Source: Solirubrobacteraceae bacterium
GTDB lineage: Bacteria > Actinomycetota > Thermoleophilia > Solirubrobacterales > Solirubrobacteraceae
Reading direction: 5' to 3'
Length of the DNA stretch: 64,000 nt
Assembly (NCBI GenBank): GCA_017882375.1
Contig: JADGPP010000002.1
Span: 35,256 to 99,255 of the forward strand
Part shown: one piece after another, positions 25,234 to 34,255 of the stretch
Numbering within the stretch: position 1 is the stretch's first letter
How the letters are laid out: each line of letters begins with the position of its first letter
The notes under the pieces: model-generated
Database searches by the model: none
Told to the model about the DNA's origin: nothing
The model's input: only the letters and a program-made list of their open reading frames with translations
Program-made: the position numbers and the translations under genes

Positions 25234-25632
25234 TTAGTGTGCGCGCGCCGAGATCCAGCTCTCGAGCAGGTGTGCCGCCGCGCGCGAGTCCTCGCTCGCG
25301 CTCGAGGCGACGTCCAGGCGCTGGGCCATGCGCGTGGTGAAGCGCTCGTCATACATCTCGACCGGCACCTCGTCGCCCAGGCGCCGGGCAAGGCGCTGGG
25401 CGAACTCGCGCGTCTCGCGCGTCTGCTCGCTGTCGCCGCCGCGCAGCGACAGCGGCAGCCCGACGACCACGTGAGCGACCTCGCGCTCGGCCACCAGCCG
25501 CGCCAGCGCGAGCATCCCCCGGCGCGAACGCGGGCGCGGCACCGGCTCGATCGGCGTCACGATCGTTTCCGTCGGGTCGCTGACCGCGCAGCCGCACCGG
25601 GCGCTGCCGTAGTCCAGCGCAAGCACGCGCAT
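25234..25632 (-). CDS. ruvX: Putative pre-16S rRNA nuclease / Holliday junction resolvase-like RuvX (YqgF)
   Basis: 132-residue RNase H-fold protein. Motifs are RVLALDYGSARCGCAVSD with the first catalytic Asp, VVVGLPLSLRGGDSEQT, VEMYDERFTT with the Asp-Glu-Arg signature, and EDSRAAAHLLESWI with the final acidic residue. YqgF matures the 5' end of 16S rRNA. It shares one base with the alaS stop and precedes mltG by 11 nt, the conserved alaS-ruvX-mltG-aroE order. Confidence 0.93.
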   Translation of the reverse strand: MRVLALDYGSARCGCAVSDPTETIVTPIEPVPRPRSRRGMLALARLVAEREVAHVVVGLPLSLRGGDSEQTRETREFAQRLARRLGDEVPVEMYDERFTTRMAQRLDVASSASEDSRAAAHLLESWISARAH

Positions 25633-28301
25633 CAGCCTGCAAGCGCCGCGGCGATCGCCGCGCGCGCGGTGTCCAGCGCGTCGGCGAGCTTCTCCGGCTC
25701 GCGCCCACCGGCCTGGGCCAGCGTGTCGCGCCCGCCGCCGCCGCCGCCGACGACCTCGGCCGCCGCCTTGACCACGGCTCCCGCCTTGACGCCGCGCTGC
25801 ACGAGCTCCGGCGCGACGCTTACGAGCAGATGCACGCGACCGTCCACGGCTGCGCCGAGCACCATCACCCCGTTGGCGAGCTTGCCCTTCAAGCGATCCG
25901 CAACGTCCAGCAGCGCCTTGGCGTCGGGCACCTCGACGACCTCCGCAAGCACCGCCGCTCCCGCGACATCAGCCACGCGACCCAACAGATCATCGAAATC
26001 GATCCCCGCGGCCCCAGCACCGCCCGCGGCCCCTGCCTTCAGCGCCTTCTCCAGCTCGCGGCGCTCGCGCTCGCGCGTCCTGACCAGCTCGGCCGCGTCC
26101 TGCGGGCGCGTGCGCAGCGCCGCTGCGACCTCGCCCAGCACGCGGTCATGATCGCGCAGCAGCCTGACCGCCTCGGGCCCGGTGAGCGCCTCGATACGGC
26201 GCACGTTCGCCGAGCTGGAGGTCTCGCCGACGATCCGAAACGGGCCGATCTCAGCCGTGCGGCGCACGTGCGTTCCGCCGCACAGCTCGCGCGAGTACTC
26301 GCCGTCGCCGATCTCCACCATGCGCACCACGTCGCCGTACTTCTCGCCGAACAGCGCCATCGCGCCCAGACGCTTGGCCTCGTCGAGCGTCGTCGTGATC
26401 GGGCGCACGGAATCGTTGCGGGCGATCCACTCGTTCACGCGGTCCTCGACGTCGCGCAGTTCCTGCTCAGACAGGCCCTGACCGTGGCTGAAATCGAAGC
26501 GCAGCTTGTCCGGCCCGACATAGGACCCCGCCTGGCGCACGTGACTGCCCACGCGCTCGCGCAGCGCCGCCTGCAGCAGGTGCGTCGCCGTGTGGTTGGC
26601 CTCGATCGCGTGGCGCGCCGCGTGATCGACGGTCGCCAGCACCCGCTTGCCCGGCGCCGGCGTGCCGTTTGAGAACTGCGCCGCCAGCGCCTGGTCGTCG
26701 CCGACCCGGAACACCCGCTTGACCACGCCATGGCAGTCCCCCTCCTCGCACTCGATCGTCCCCTCGTCGCCGATCTGACCTCCCCCGGGCGCGTAGAACG
26801 GAGACTCGGCGAGCTTCAGCAGCCACATCTGCTCGCCGACTTTCTCGGCGTCGTCGATCGTCGTCTGCTGGCGCTCGGTCTCATAGCCGGTGAACCGCGT
26901 TGGCACGTCGCTCTCGGCGACGAACGACCTCGCACCCGCGTCGCCGACGCCCTCGGAGCTCACTTCGGCCGCGGCGCTCTCGCGCACGCGCCCTTCGCGG
27001 CTGCGCGTGCGCTGCTCGGCCATCAGCGACTCGAAGTCGCCCTCGATCGACAGCTGCTCGGCGCCGAGCAGCTCCTTGGTCATCTCATAGGGAAAGCCGA
27101 AGGTGTCGTGCAGGCGAAAGACCTCCGCGGCGGCGACCGTCCGTCGATCGCGCTCGCGCGTCTGCTCGATCAGCGAGCGCAGCGTCGCCAGCCCCTGGGC
27201 GAGCGTGCGCCCGAAGCCCTCCTCCTCGGAGGACAGCCACATGTCCACCGACTCGGCGTGCTCGATCAGCTCGGGGTAGGTCCCGCCCATCACCTCACGC
27301 ACGCGCTCGGCGTAGCGCGTGAGAAAGCCCGGCGCGAGCTCCAGCGAGCGGCCCTGCTGGATCGCGCGGCGCATCACGCGGCGCAGCACGTAGCCGCGGT
27401 CCTCGTTGGACGGCACCACGCCGTCGGCGACCAGGAACGTCATTGCGCGCGCGTGGTCGGCGAGGATTCGCAGCGCACGGTCGCTTGCGAAGTCCTCGCC
27501 GTAGCGCGCGCCCGAGAGCTGCTCGCCGAGCTCGATCAGCGGCTGGAACTGGTCGGTCTCGAACACCGACGGCTTGTCCTGCAGGATCGCCGCCATGCGG
27601 TTCAGGCCCATGCCCGTGTCGATGTTGTTCGCCGGCAGCGGCGCCAGGCGCCCGTCTTGCTGGTCGTACTGCATGAACACCAGGTTCCAGTACTCCAGGA
27701 AGCGCTCGTTCTCCCCGCCCGGCAAATCCTCGGGGGTGCCGCGATCGACGCCGCGGTCGAGGTACAGCTCAGAGCACGGCCCGCACGGTCCCGACGGGCC
27801 GGCCTGCCAGAAGTTCTCAGAGCGCGGACACAGCACGATCCGCTCGCGCGGCAAGCCCATCTGTAGCCAATGAGAGATCGCCTCCTCGTCGGGCCCGAGG
27901 CCGAGCTGCTCGTCGCCCTCGAACACCGTCACCCAGATGTCCTGCGCTGCGAAGCCGTAGACCTCGCGCGAGAGCTGCCAGGCGAACTCGATCGCCTCGC
28001 GCTTGAAGTAGTCGCCGAAGGAGAAGTTTCCGAGCATCTCAAAGAACGTCAGGTGGCGCGCGGTGTTGCCGACGTTGTCGATGTCGACCGTGCGAAAGAC
28101 CTTCTGGCAGTCCGTCAGGCGCGTCGCCGGCGGAGCTTCCTGGCCGAGGAAGTACGGCTTCAGCGGGTGCATGCCGGCGACCGTCAGCAGCGCCGACGGA
28201 TCGTGCGCGGAGGGCACGAGCGAGGCCGACGGTATGCGCCGGTGCCCGCGCTCGGCAAAGAACGCCAGGTAGCGCTCGCGGATCTCGTCAGATGTCATCA
28301 C
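25632..28301 (-). CDS. alaS: Alanyl-tRNA synthetase
   Basis: 889 residues, full length. The class II catalytic core opens with EIRERYLAFFAERGH and motif 1-2 elements (DCQKVFRTVDIDNVG, HLTFFEMLGNFSFGDYFK). The editing domain has the zinc/active-site His pair in EANHTATHLLQAAL and Cys-His in ELCGGTHVRRT. The C-Ala domain (about 740-889) ends in a glycine run, AEVVGGGGGGRD, followed by LAQAGGREPEKL. It charges tRNA-Ala and edits mischarged Ser and Gly. The start is one of two adjacent ATGs at 28301/28298. It lies 45 nt after mnmA. Confidence 0.97.
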   Translation of the reverse strand: MMTSDEIRERYLAFFAERGHRRIPSASLVPSAHDPSALLTVAGMHPLKPYFLGQEAPPATRLTDCQKVFRTVDIDNVGNTARHLTFFEMLGNFSFGDYFKREAIEFAWQLSREVYGFAAQDIWVTVFEGDEQLGLGPDEEAISHWLQMGLPRERIVLCPRSENFWQAGPSGPCGPCSELYLDRGVDRGTPEDLPGGENERFLEYWNLVFMQYDQQDGRLAPLPANNIDTGMGLNRMAAILQDKPSVFETDQFQPLIELGEQLSGARYGEDFASDRALRILADHARAMTFLVADGVVPSNEDRGYVLRRVMRRAIQQGRSLELAPGFLTRYAERVREVMGGTYPELIEHAESVDMWLSSEEEGFGRTLAQGLATLRSLIEQTRERDRRTVAAAEVFRLHDTFGFPYEMTKELLGAEQLSIEGDFESLMAEQRTRSREGRVRESAAAEVSSEGVGDAGARSFVAESDVPTRFTGYETERQQTTIDDAEKVGEQMWLLKLAESPFYAPGGGQIGDEGTIECEEGDCHGVVKRVFRVGDDQALAAQFSNGTPAPGKRVLATVDHAARHAIEANHTATHLLQAALRERVGSHVRQAGSYVGPDKLRFDFSHGQGLSEQELRDVEDRVNEWIARNDSVRPITTTLDEAKRLGAMALFGEKYGDVVRMVEIGDGEYSRELCGGTHVRRTAEIGPFRIVGETSSSANVRRIEALTGPEAVRLLRDHDRVLGEVAAALRTRPQDAAELVRTRERERRELEKALKAGAAGGAGAAGIDFDDLLGRVADVAGAAVLAEVVEVPDAKALLDVADRLKGKLANGVMVLGAAVDGRVHLLVSVAPELVQRGVKAGAVVKAAAEVVGGGGGGRDTLAQAGGREPEKLADALDTARAAIAAALAG

Positions 28302-28346
28302 GCCGGTGATCTTAGGTCGCGCTCGGGTCGCAGGGGTCGGCGAACG

Positions 28347-29798
28347 CTAGGAGGCGATCGTGCCGTAGCCGACGACCAGCTCGCCGGCATACAGGCACGC
28401 CAGCTGGCCGGGCGCGGTGCGCTCGGCCGGCTGGGACAGCTCGATGCTCGCGCGCGCGTGGCGCCCGGCGTACAGGCCGCGCGGCAGCCGGCAGGCAAAG
28501 CGGCGCCCGTGCGAGCGCACGCGAACCCCGTCGACGCACTCGCCGTGGCGGTGCAGCGTCAGCTCGCGCACCGCCAGGCTCTGCGCGAGCAGGGCGCTGC
28601 GCGGCCCCACCTTGACCGTGTTGGCCTCTGTGTCCGTCCCCAGCACGTACAGCGGCTCGCCGGCGCCGATCCCCAGGCCGTGGCGCTGGCCGACCGTGTA
28701 GGAGTGCGCGCCGCGGTGCTCGCCGAGCACGGCGCCGTGCAGATCGACGATCTGCCCCGGCCGCGCGCCGAGGTCGCCGTGTCGCGCCAGGAAGTCGCTG
28801 TGGCGCGTTCCCGCCAGGAAGCACAGGTCCTGCGAGTCGGGCTTGCGCGCGACCGCCAGCCCGGCGCGCCGGGCCAGCTCGCGAACCTCGTGCTTGCGCA
28901 GCTCACCGAGCGGGAAGCGCAGGCGCGCCAGGGAAGCGGGCGACAGCGCCGACAGGACGTAGCTCTGGTCCTTGCCCACGTCGGTGGCCATGCGCAGCAG
29001 CCGGCCGTCCTGCACGCGCGCGTAGTGTCCGGTGGCCAGCGTGTGCGCGCCGAGTCGCTCGCCCAGGTCGAGCATCGCGTCCAGGCGCACGTTGCCGTTG
29101 CAGCGCACGCACGGGTTCGGCGTCAGCCCGGCGCGATGATCCTCCAGCCAGCCGTCGACCACGCCGGCGCGAAACTCCGCGCGCAGGTCGATCGACAGGT
29201 GCGCCATACCGAGGTCGTGCGCGAGCTCGCGCGCGCCGCGCACGGCCTGCGCCGAGCAGCAGCTGGACTCGCCGTCGTTCTCCGGATCGGACCACAGCTC
29301 GAGGGTGACCGCGATGGCCTCGTGGCCTTGCTGTGCCACGAGCAGCGCCGCGACGGCGCTGTCGACGCCGCCGCTCATCGCCACGAGCGCGCGCGACGGC
29401 GAAGAGGCCAGCTGCGCGCGCCCACGCGCGGCCTGGCCGAGCGCGCGGTGCAGCGCATCGGCCGCCAGCTCGGCCGCATGGCGCTTGGCGACGCTCAGCC
29501 CGCCGAGCTCCTGCGCGATCTCGCGCGTGCCGATGCGCGCCGCTGCCAGCAGCGAGGCCCCACGCAGCAGGCTGACGGTGGCGCTGCCGGCGGCGATCGT
29601 CGCGCCGCAGCCGCTCGCATCGAAGCCCGCGTCGAGGACCTGGCCGCCGGAGCTGTCGGCGTCGAGCGCGAGCGAGATGCGGATCAGGTCGCCGCACGCC
29701 GCGCCGCCGGCCGCGCCGGTGAATGCGTCCGCGGGCACGTGGCCGCGGTGCAGCGGTCGTTCGAGGTGCTGGCGAAGGTGCTCGGCGGTCGCGTCCAC
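28347..29798 (-). CDS. mnmA: NifU/IscU-like domain fused to tRNA-specific 2-thiouridylase MnmA
   Basis: 483 residues in two parts. Residues 1-125 resemble the iron-sulfur scaffold NifU/IscU N-domain: CGD at 35-37, GFDASGCGATIAAGSATVS with a second Cys at 64, and a helical end LSVAKRHAAELAADAL where the third scaffold Cys is replaced by Ala (about 108). Residues 136-483 are MnmA, which puts sulfur on U34 of Lys, Glu and Gln tRNAs: PP-loop AMSGGVDSAVA, TGHYARV, catalytic Cys in NPCVRCN and in DSQDLCFLAG, GKDQSYVLS, and the C-terminal beta domain (YTVGQRHGLGIG). The N-part may deliver sulfur or dock a desulfurase; that is inference. The fusion is in one open frame with no sign of an error. Confidence 0.9.
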   Translation of the reverse strand: MDATAEHLRQHLERPLHRGHVPADAFTGAAGGAACGDLIRISLALDADSSGGQVLDAGFDASGCGATIAAGSATVSLLRGASLLAAARIGTREIAQELGGLSVAKRHAAELAADALHRALGQAARGRAQLASSPSRALVAMSGGVDSAVAALLVAQQGHEAIAVTLELWSDPENDGESSCCSAQAVRGARELAHDLGMAHLSIDLRAEFRAGVVDGWLEDHRAGLTPNPCVRCNGNVRLDAMLDLGERLGAHTLATGHYARVQDGRLLRMATDVGKDQSYVLSALSPASLARLRFPLGELRKHEVRELARRAGLAVARKPDSQDLCFLAGTRHSDFLARHGDLGARPGQIVDLHGAVLGEHRGAHSYTVGQRHGLGIGAGEPLYVLGTDTEANTVKVGPRSALLAQSLAVRELTLHRHGECVDGVRVRSHGRRFACRLPRGLYAGRHARASIELSQPAERTAPGQLACLYAGELVVGYGTIAS

Positions 29799-29822
29799 GC
29801 GACCGAGTCTACGGGGAGGCGC

Positions 29823-30695
29823 TCAGTGCGCCTGCTTGACTTCCGCGACGGCTTGCTCGATCGAGAACGCGTCGGTCAGTCCGGTCACGCTGGAGGTCAG
29901 GCCCCTGGTGTTGATCAGCAGGATCGTCGGCGTGCTGTAGACCTGCACGGCTCGCGTGAACGTGCCGAACGAGCCGACCTGGCTGGAGCGCGCGTTGTGC
30001 ACGGCCAGCTTGCCGGCGAACTTGCTCGCGGCCGCCTGCAGTTCTCGGTGCACGACCGCGTCGACCGACCCCTGCGGATTCCAGAAGAGAATCGCCACGG
30101 TCTTTCCGTGCTTGAGCTGGCCTTCGACCTGCAGCTGCATAGCCGGAACGCCGCTCTTGGCGTGCGAGCCGGCGCCTGACGCGCCGGGCTTCGTCTTGAC
30201 GGCGCCATGCGGCGCGGCCTTGGCGGGGGAGCTGGTCGCCGGCGACACCGTCGCCGAGCGCTGGGAGCTGGTCGAGGATCCGGCCTGTGACGCGCTCGTC
30301 GAGCTCGTCTGGCCGGACTGCGTGGAGCCGGAGCTCGAGGCTTTTTCAGAGCTCTGCTGGGACTGGCGCGCACTCTGTTCGGACTGGGCCACGGCGCCAC
30401 GCGCTTTGGCGATCGCCCGGGTCAGTCCCGCCACGCCGGGCGCCGAGCCGTGGTAGGTCGAGCTCGGCGAGGAAGCGGAGCCGGAAGAGCCGCCCGAGCC
30501 CGAGCCGGAGCTCGATCCGGAGGCCTGCTGCGGTGTCGCCGGCTGCGCGCTGGAGGAGGCCGCCGAGCCCGAGCTTTCGCTCCCGGAGGAGTGCCCGCGC
30601 AGCGCGACGAACCACACGGCGACGAGCAGAGCCATCGCGGCGAGCGCGATTTGGAAGGGGCGCGAGATCTGCGTCATTGGCCCCTTCTTCGGCAT
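29823..30695 (-). CDS. Membrane-anchored thioredoxin-fold protein lacking CxxC
   Basis: 290 residues: a short N-terminus, one membrane helix (about 13-31, FQIALAAMALLVAVWFVAL), then about 140 residues that are more than half Ser, Gly, Ala and Gln with a Gln/Ser/Glu stretch (QSEQSARQSQQSSEKASS), and a C-terminal domain from about 185. The last part reads like thioredoxin: a beta strand into FWNPQGSVDAVVHREL at the active-site position, and YSTPTILLINTRG with the cis-Pro. No Cys is present at the usual CxxC, so disulfide exchange is not expected; a binding or scaffold role is possible. It sits 24 nt before mnmA and 98 nt after hisS. Confidence 0.65.
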   Translation of the reverse strand: MPKKGPMTQISRPFQIALAAMALLVAVWFVALRGHSSGSESSGSAASSSAQPATPQQASGSSSGSGSGGSSGSASSPSSTYHGSAPGVAGLTRAIAKARGAVAQSEQSARQSQQSSEKASSSGSTQSGQTSSTSASQAGSSTSSQRSATVSPATSSPAKAAPHGAVKTKPGASGAGSHAKSGVPAMQLQVEGQLKHGKTVAILFWNPQGSVDAVVHRELQAAASKFAGKLAVHNARSSQVGSFGTFTRAVQVYSTPTILLINTRGLTSSVTGLTDAFSIEQAVAEVKQAH

Positions 30696-30793
30696 TTCGA
30701 CGACGAGAGTTGAACGGCGCAGAGGCGCTTGGACGGCTCAGGCGTCGCTGCAAACGCGCTGTCGCGCCGTGCGCGCTGAGCGCAAGGCGCCGC

Positions 30794-32047
30794 TCAGAGC
30801 GCGCGCAGGCCGCGCAAGACGGCGTGCACGACGGTGTCGGTGGCGATCCGCTCCTGGCCGCCGTCCTGCATGTCCTTGAGCACGGTGGCGCCGTCCTCGA
30901 CGATCGCCACGTAGCGGGCGCCGAGCGCATCGGCGTGACCCAGCTGGCCTTTGAGCGAGCGCCCGGCGAGCTCCATCTGCGCGTGCAACCCAGCCGAGCG
31001 CGCCGCCTCCAGCAGGCCGAACGCGGCGCGCCGCGCGCCGTCTGAGCGCAGCGCGACGAACACGTCGACGGGGCTGGCACCGGCGGCGATCCCGTCGCCG
31101 GCGAGCATCATCCGCTCGACGCCGGCTGCCCAGCCCATGCCCGGCGTCGGGTGCCCGCCGAGTAGCTGCACGAGGCCGTCGTAGCGTCCGCCGCCACCCA
31201 CTCCGCTCTGCGCGCCGAGCGCGTCGGAGGTGAACTCGAAGACGGTGCGCGTGTAGTAGTCCAGGCCGCGCACGAGCGTCGAGTCGATCTCGTAGCGAAC
31301 GCAGGCCTCGTCGAGCAGCTCGCGCACCTGCGCGAAGTGCGCCGTGTCGTCGTCACTGAGGTGGTCGAGCAGTCGCGGCGCGTCGTGCATCACGCGCCTG
31401 GTGGCAGCGTGATCGGCGTCGAACGCGCGCAGGGGGTTCTGCTCGATGCGGCTGCGCACGTCCTCGGAGAGGCTCTGCTCGTGCGCGCGCAGGTAATCCT
31501 GCAGGCGCTCGCGATATTCGGCGCGGCTGTCGGCGCTGCCGAGGCTCGACAGGCGCAGGCGCACCTCGCGCACGCCCATCTGCGACAGCAGCGCGGCGAG
31601 CAGCGCGATCGACTCGGCGTCGACGGCCGGGTCGTCGGAACCGAGCGCCTCGGCGCCGACCTGCCAGAACTGCCGGTAGCGCCCGGCCTGCGCGCGCTCG
31701 TGGCGAAAGAAGCTCGACAGGTACCAGAGCTTGACCGGCTGGCGGCGCTTGTGCATGCCGTGCTCGACATACGCGCGGCAGACGGGCGCGGTGCCCTCCG
31801 GGCGCAGCGTCAGCGAGCGCCCGCCGCCGTCGTCGAAGGTGAACATCTCCTTGCGCACGATGTCCGTCGACTCGCCGACGCCGCGCGCGAACAGCTCGGT
31901 CGGCTCGAACGCGGGCGTCTCGATCCGCTCGTAGCCGGCGCCCGCCAGCAGCGACTTGGCGCGCGCCTCCAGCGTCGCGCGTGCCTCGGCCTGCTCGCCG
32001 AGCACGTCGTAGGTGCCGCGCGGCGCTTTGAGCGTTGGCGCGCTCAA
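30794..32047 (-). CDS. hisS: Histidyl-tRNA synthetase
   Basis: 417 residues, class II synthetase. N-terminal PRGTYDVLGEQAEARATLE, motif 1 TPAFEPTELFARGVGE, motif 2 TLRPEGTAPVCRAYVE, the FRHERAQAGRYRQFWQVGAE loop, HisA motif LVRGLDYYTRTVFEF and motif 3 GMGWAAGVERMML. The C-terminal anticodon domain (about 325-417) includes the DVFVALRSDGAR strand. It overlaps the MBL hydrolase gene by 4 nt, so the two are co-translated. The MBL-hisS pairing is a frequent actinobacterial arrangement. Confidence 0.97.
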   Translation of the reverse strand: MSAPTLKAPRGTYDVLGEQAEARATLEARAKSLLAGAGYERIETPAFEPTELFARGVGESTDIVRKEMFTFDDGGGRSLTLRPEGTAPVCRAYVEHGMHKRRQPVKLWYLSSFFRHERAQAGRYRQFWQVGAEALGSDDPAVDAESIALLAALLSQMGVREVRLRLSSLGSADSRAEYRERLQDYLRAHEQSLSEDVRSRIEQNPLRAFDADHAATRRVMHDAPRLLDHLSDDDTAHFAQVRELLDEACVRYEIDSTLVRGLDYYTRTVFEFTSDALGAQSGVGGGGRYDGLVQLLGGHPTPGMGWAAGVERMMLAGDGIAAGASPVDVFVALRSDGARRAAFGLLEAARSAGLHAQMELAGRSLKGQLGHADALGARYVAIVEDGATVLKDMQDGGQERIATDTVVHAVLRGLRAL

Positions 32048-32793
32048 CTTCCGGCGGCCGTCGCGTCCGGCGTCACCGTCTCGCGCGGCACGCGCTCACG
32101 CAGCTCTTGCAGGAACGGGTTGGTGTCGCGCTCGCGGCCGAGCGTGGTCACGCCCATGTGACCCGGATAGACGACGGTCTGCGCCGGGAACGCGCGCAGC
32201 AGGCTGCCGATCGAGCGCTCGAGCGTCGCCCAGTCGCCACCGGGAAGGTCCACGCGCCCGACCGAGCCTGCAAAGAGCACGTCGCCGGACAGCAGCGCCG
32301 GCTCGGCCGGCGCCCGTCCGCCCTGCTGCGCCGGATCCGCGCGGGCGATCGCGTAGGTGACGTGTCCGGGGCTGTGACCGGGCGTGAGCAGCACGTCGAT
32401 CTCCAGGCCGGCGAGCGTGAGCCGATCGCCGCCGGTGACCGTGTGGTCGGCCTCGTAGCTGTCAAACGGACCGAAGCCGGGCGGCACCCAGCTCATCACG
32501 TCGGCGAGCACCGGTCGCTCGATCTCCGGGCAGTAGACCGGCGCGCCGGTCGCCTGCGCGATCGGAGCGACGGCGCCGATGTGGTCGAAGTGGCAGTGCG
32601 TGACGAGGATCGCCTCGATGCGCACGCCGAGCGAGCGCGCCGCCTGCAGCAGGCGCTGCGGCTCGTCGCCGGGATCGACGATGACGGCGGGGCGCAGGCC
32701 GTCGGCGCCGGCGACCGCGCTCGAGTCGCTGACGATGTAGCAGTTCTCCTGGACCGGCCCGACGGTGAACGAGCGCACGTCCAGAGCGCTCAT
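32044..32793 (-). CDS. Metallo-beta-lactamase-fold hydrolase (glyoxalase II-like)
   Basis: 249 residues from the ATG at 32793. The metal signature is LVTHCHFDHIG (HxHxDH); further ligands are His in LLTPGHSPGHVTYA, Asp in PALLSGDVLFAGSVGR and His in VVYPGHMGVTTLG. The opening RSFTVGPVQENCYIV and the loop GRVDLPGGDWATLERSI match the glyoxalase II-like YcbL group. The substrate is likely a thioester but cannot be fixed. An ATG at 32847 would add 18 arginine-rich residues and is less likely. Upstream of hisS with a 4-nt overlap. Confidence 0.88.
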   Translation of the reverse strand: MSALDVRSFTVGPVQENCYIVSDSSAVAGADGLRPAVIVDPGDEPQRLLQAARSLGVRIEAILVTHCHFDHIGAVAPIAQATGAPVYCPEIERPVLADVMSWVPPGFGPFDSYEADHTVTGGDRLTLAGLEIDVLLTPGHSPGHVTYAIARADPAQQGGRAPAEPALLSGDVLFAGSVGRVDLPGGDWATLERSIGSLLRAFPAQTVVYPGHMGVTTLGRERDTNPFLQELRERVPRETVTPDATAAGS

Positions 32794-32824
32794 CGCGGCA
32801 TGCCCCTCGTCGCGGCGCGGGCGC

Positions 32825-33211
32825 TCACCGCGGCGCCGCCTTGCCACCGCGCTTTGCCTTGTTGCGCTGGCGGCGGTTGAAGATCCACTGGTCGCTGTAG
32901 AAGCTGATTGGCGTGTAGGCGATCAGTCCGACGAAGAAGTAGGCGACGGTCTGCCCGGCTTTGGCGTTGAGCACGAGCCCGGAGAGCAGCGCGAGCACGC
33001 CGGCGGCGAGCAGGCCGCGGTAGAAGGCGCCGCGCCATGTGGGCGGGCGGTCGGCGCGCTCCAGACGCTTCTCCTTGGCGCGCGCGGCCTCGGCGGCGCT
33101 GCCGCTCTTCTCCGCGGCGGTGGGCTTGCGTCCGGTGCGCCCGCGCGACTCGACCATGCCGGCGGCGTTGCCGCGGTGCTTGGTCCGGCGTTTGCGCCTG
33201 GTCTGAGCCAT
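32825..33211 (-). CDS. Small basic membrane protein of unknown function
   Basis: 128 residues. About 60 strongly basic, disordered N-terminal residues (RRKRRTKHRGN at the start) are followed by two membrane helices (about 66-83, GLLAAGVLALLSGLVLN, and 88-107, VAYFFVGLIAYTPISFY) and another basic tail RRQRNKAKRGGKAAPR. Both ends are positive, so both are probably cytoplasmic. I do not recognise the family by function. It lies 31 nt ahead of the MBL hydrolase and may be in that operon. Confidence 0.65.
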   Translation of the reverse strand: MAQTRRKRRTKHRGNAAGMVESRGRTGRKPTAAEKSGSAAEAARAKEKRLERADRPPTWRGAFYRGLLAAGVLALLSGLVLNAKAGQTVAYFFVGLIAYTPISFYSDQWIFNRRQRNKAKRGGKAAPR

Positions 33212-33264
33212 GTCAGGAGCCTAGTGCGTTCTCGCCGAGGGCGTTCTGGACCGTCGGATCTTCT

Positions 33265-34227
33265 TTATTTGGATGGATCGGATATCGCCGTGTCGATGCC
33301 GAGTGCGCTCTCGATCACGTGGCGCGCGGGATCGAAGCCGGGCATGGGCAGGTTCTCGGGGAAGTTGTCGAGCGCCGCGCGTGGTGCCAGGCCGACGAGC
33401 TCGGCGCTCGCGAGCGGCGCGTGGCGAGCGACGGCGTGCACCACTTCAGCCAACGACAGCTCCAGCGGGCGCTCGACGTTCATCGATACCTGCGCCACGC
33501 CACCGGCGAGCTGCACGCCGATCGCGCGCACCCCCGGCAGGCCGTGCTCTGCGCCCTCACGGACGAGCGCAGCGACACGACGCGCGTCGGCGATGCCCGC
33601 CGGCGCCTGCAGGTGCAAGTTGAACGCGACGAGCGGCTCGCGCGCGGCGACGAGCGTCACGCCGGCGCTCGCGTGCGGCAGGGGCGGGCCGAAATCGGGC
33701 CGCAGCGCATCGTGCGCGCCGGCGGCGGCCTTCATTCGCGCAGTGAGCGCGGTGATCCCGCCGCGCCGCAGGTCCGCTCGGGTTCTGCCCTGCCGTCCGC
33801 CGGCGAGCTCGCCGTAGAGCAACACCGGCACGCCGAGCTCGCAGGCGATCCTGTCGCCGACGACGAGCGCCTCGGCGCATGCGGCGCCGCGCGCAGAGGC
33901 GTCGAGGTAGACGAGCGGCACGACGTCGAGCGCGCCAACGTGCGGGTGCGCGCCGGCCTCCGCCGGATCGCCGCCGGCGCGGGCGATGACATCGATCGAC
34001 TCGACGGCCACGCGCGCGCCGCGCAGCAGCGCCGAGGCGAGCGCTCGCTGGCGCCCGGCGAGCGTGAACACCGCGCGATGGTGGTCGCGGTCGCTGTGCA
34101 CGTCCAGCAGCCGGACCTCGCTGTGCGCCGAGGCGTCGAGCGCGAATGCGGCGGCGAGCGCGTCGATGGCGCGCGCGTCGCGGCCCTCGGAGACGTTGGG
34201 CACGGCGAGCAGGATCGGCGGCGTCAT
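33265..34227 (-). CDS. ftcD: Glutamate formimidoyltransferase
   Basis: 320 residues matching the formiminotransferase domain only, without the cyclodeaminase half. It moves the formimino group from formiminoglutamate, a histidine breakdown product, to tetrahydrofolate. N-terminal AVPNVSEGRDARAIDAL, then HSDRDHHRAVFTLAG with the catalytic His, GAHPHVGALDVVPLVYLD, and GVPVLLYGELAGG are family blocks, and the second half has GVQLAGGVAQVSMNVE. No other hut genes are in the window. A formyltransferase role is the alternative known for the family. The gene is followed by a small promoter-sized gap on each side. Confidence 0.87.
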   Translation of the reverse strand: MTPPILLAVPNVSEGRDARAIDALAAAFALDASAHSEVRLLDVHSDRDHHRAVFTLAGRQRALASALLRGARVAVESIDVIARAGGDPAEAGAHPHVGALDVVPLVYLDASARGAACAEALVVGDRIACELGVPVLLYGELAGGRQGRTRADLRRGGITALTARMKAAAGAHDALRPDFGPPLPHASAGVTLVAAREPLVAFNLHLQAPAGIADARRVAALVREGAEHGLPGVRAIGVQLAGGVAQVSMNVERPLELSLAEVVHAVARHAPLASAELVGLAPRAALDNFPENLPMPGFDPARHVIESALGIDTAISDPSK

Positions 34228-34255
34228 GTCTACGAGGCTAGCCCGAGGGCCCGCG

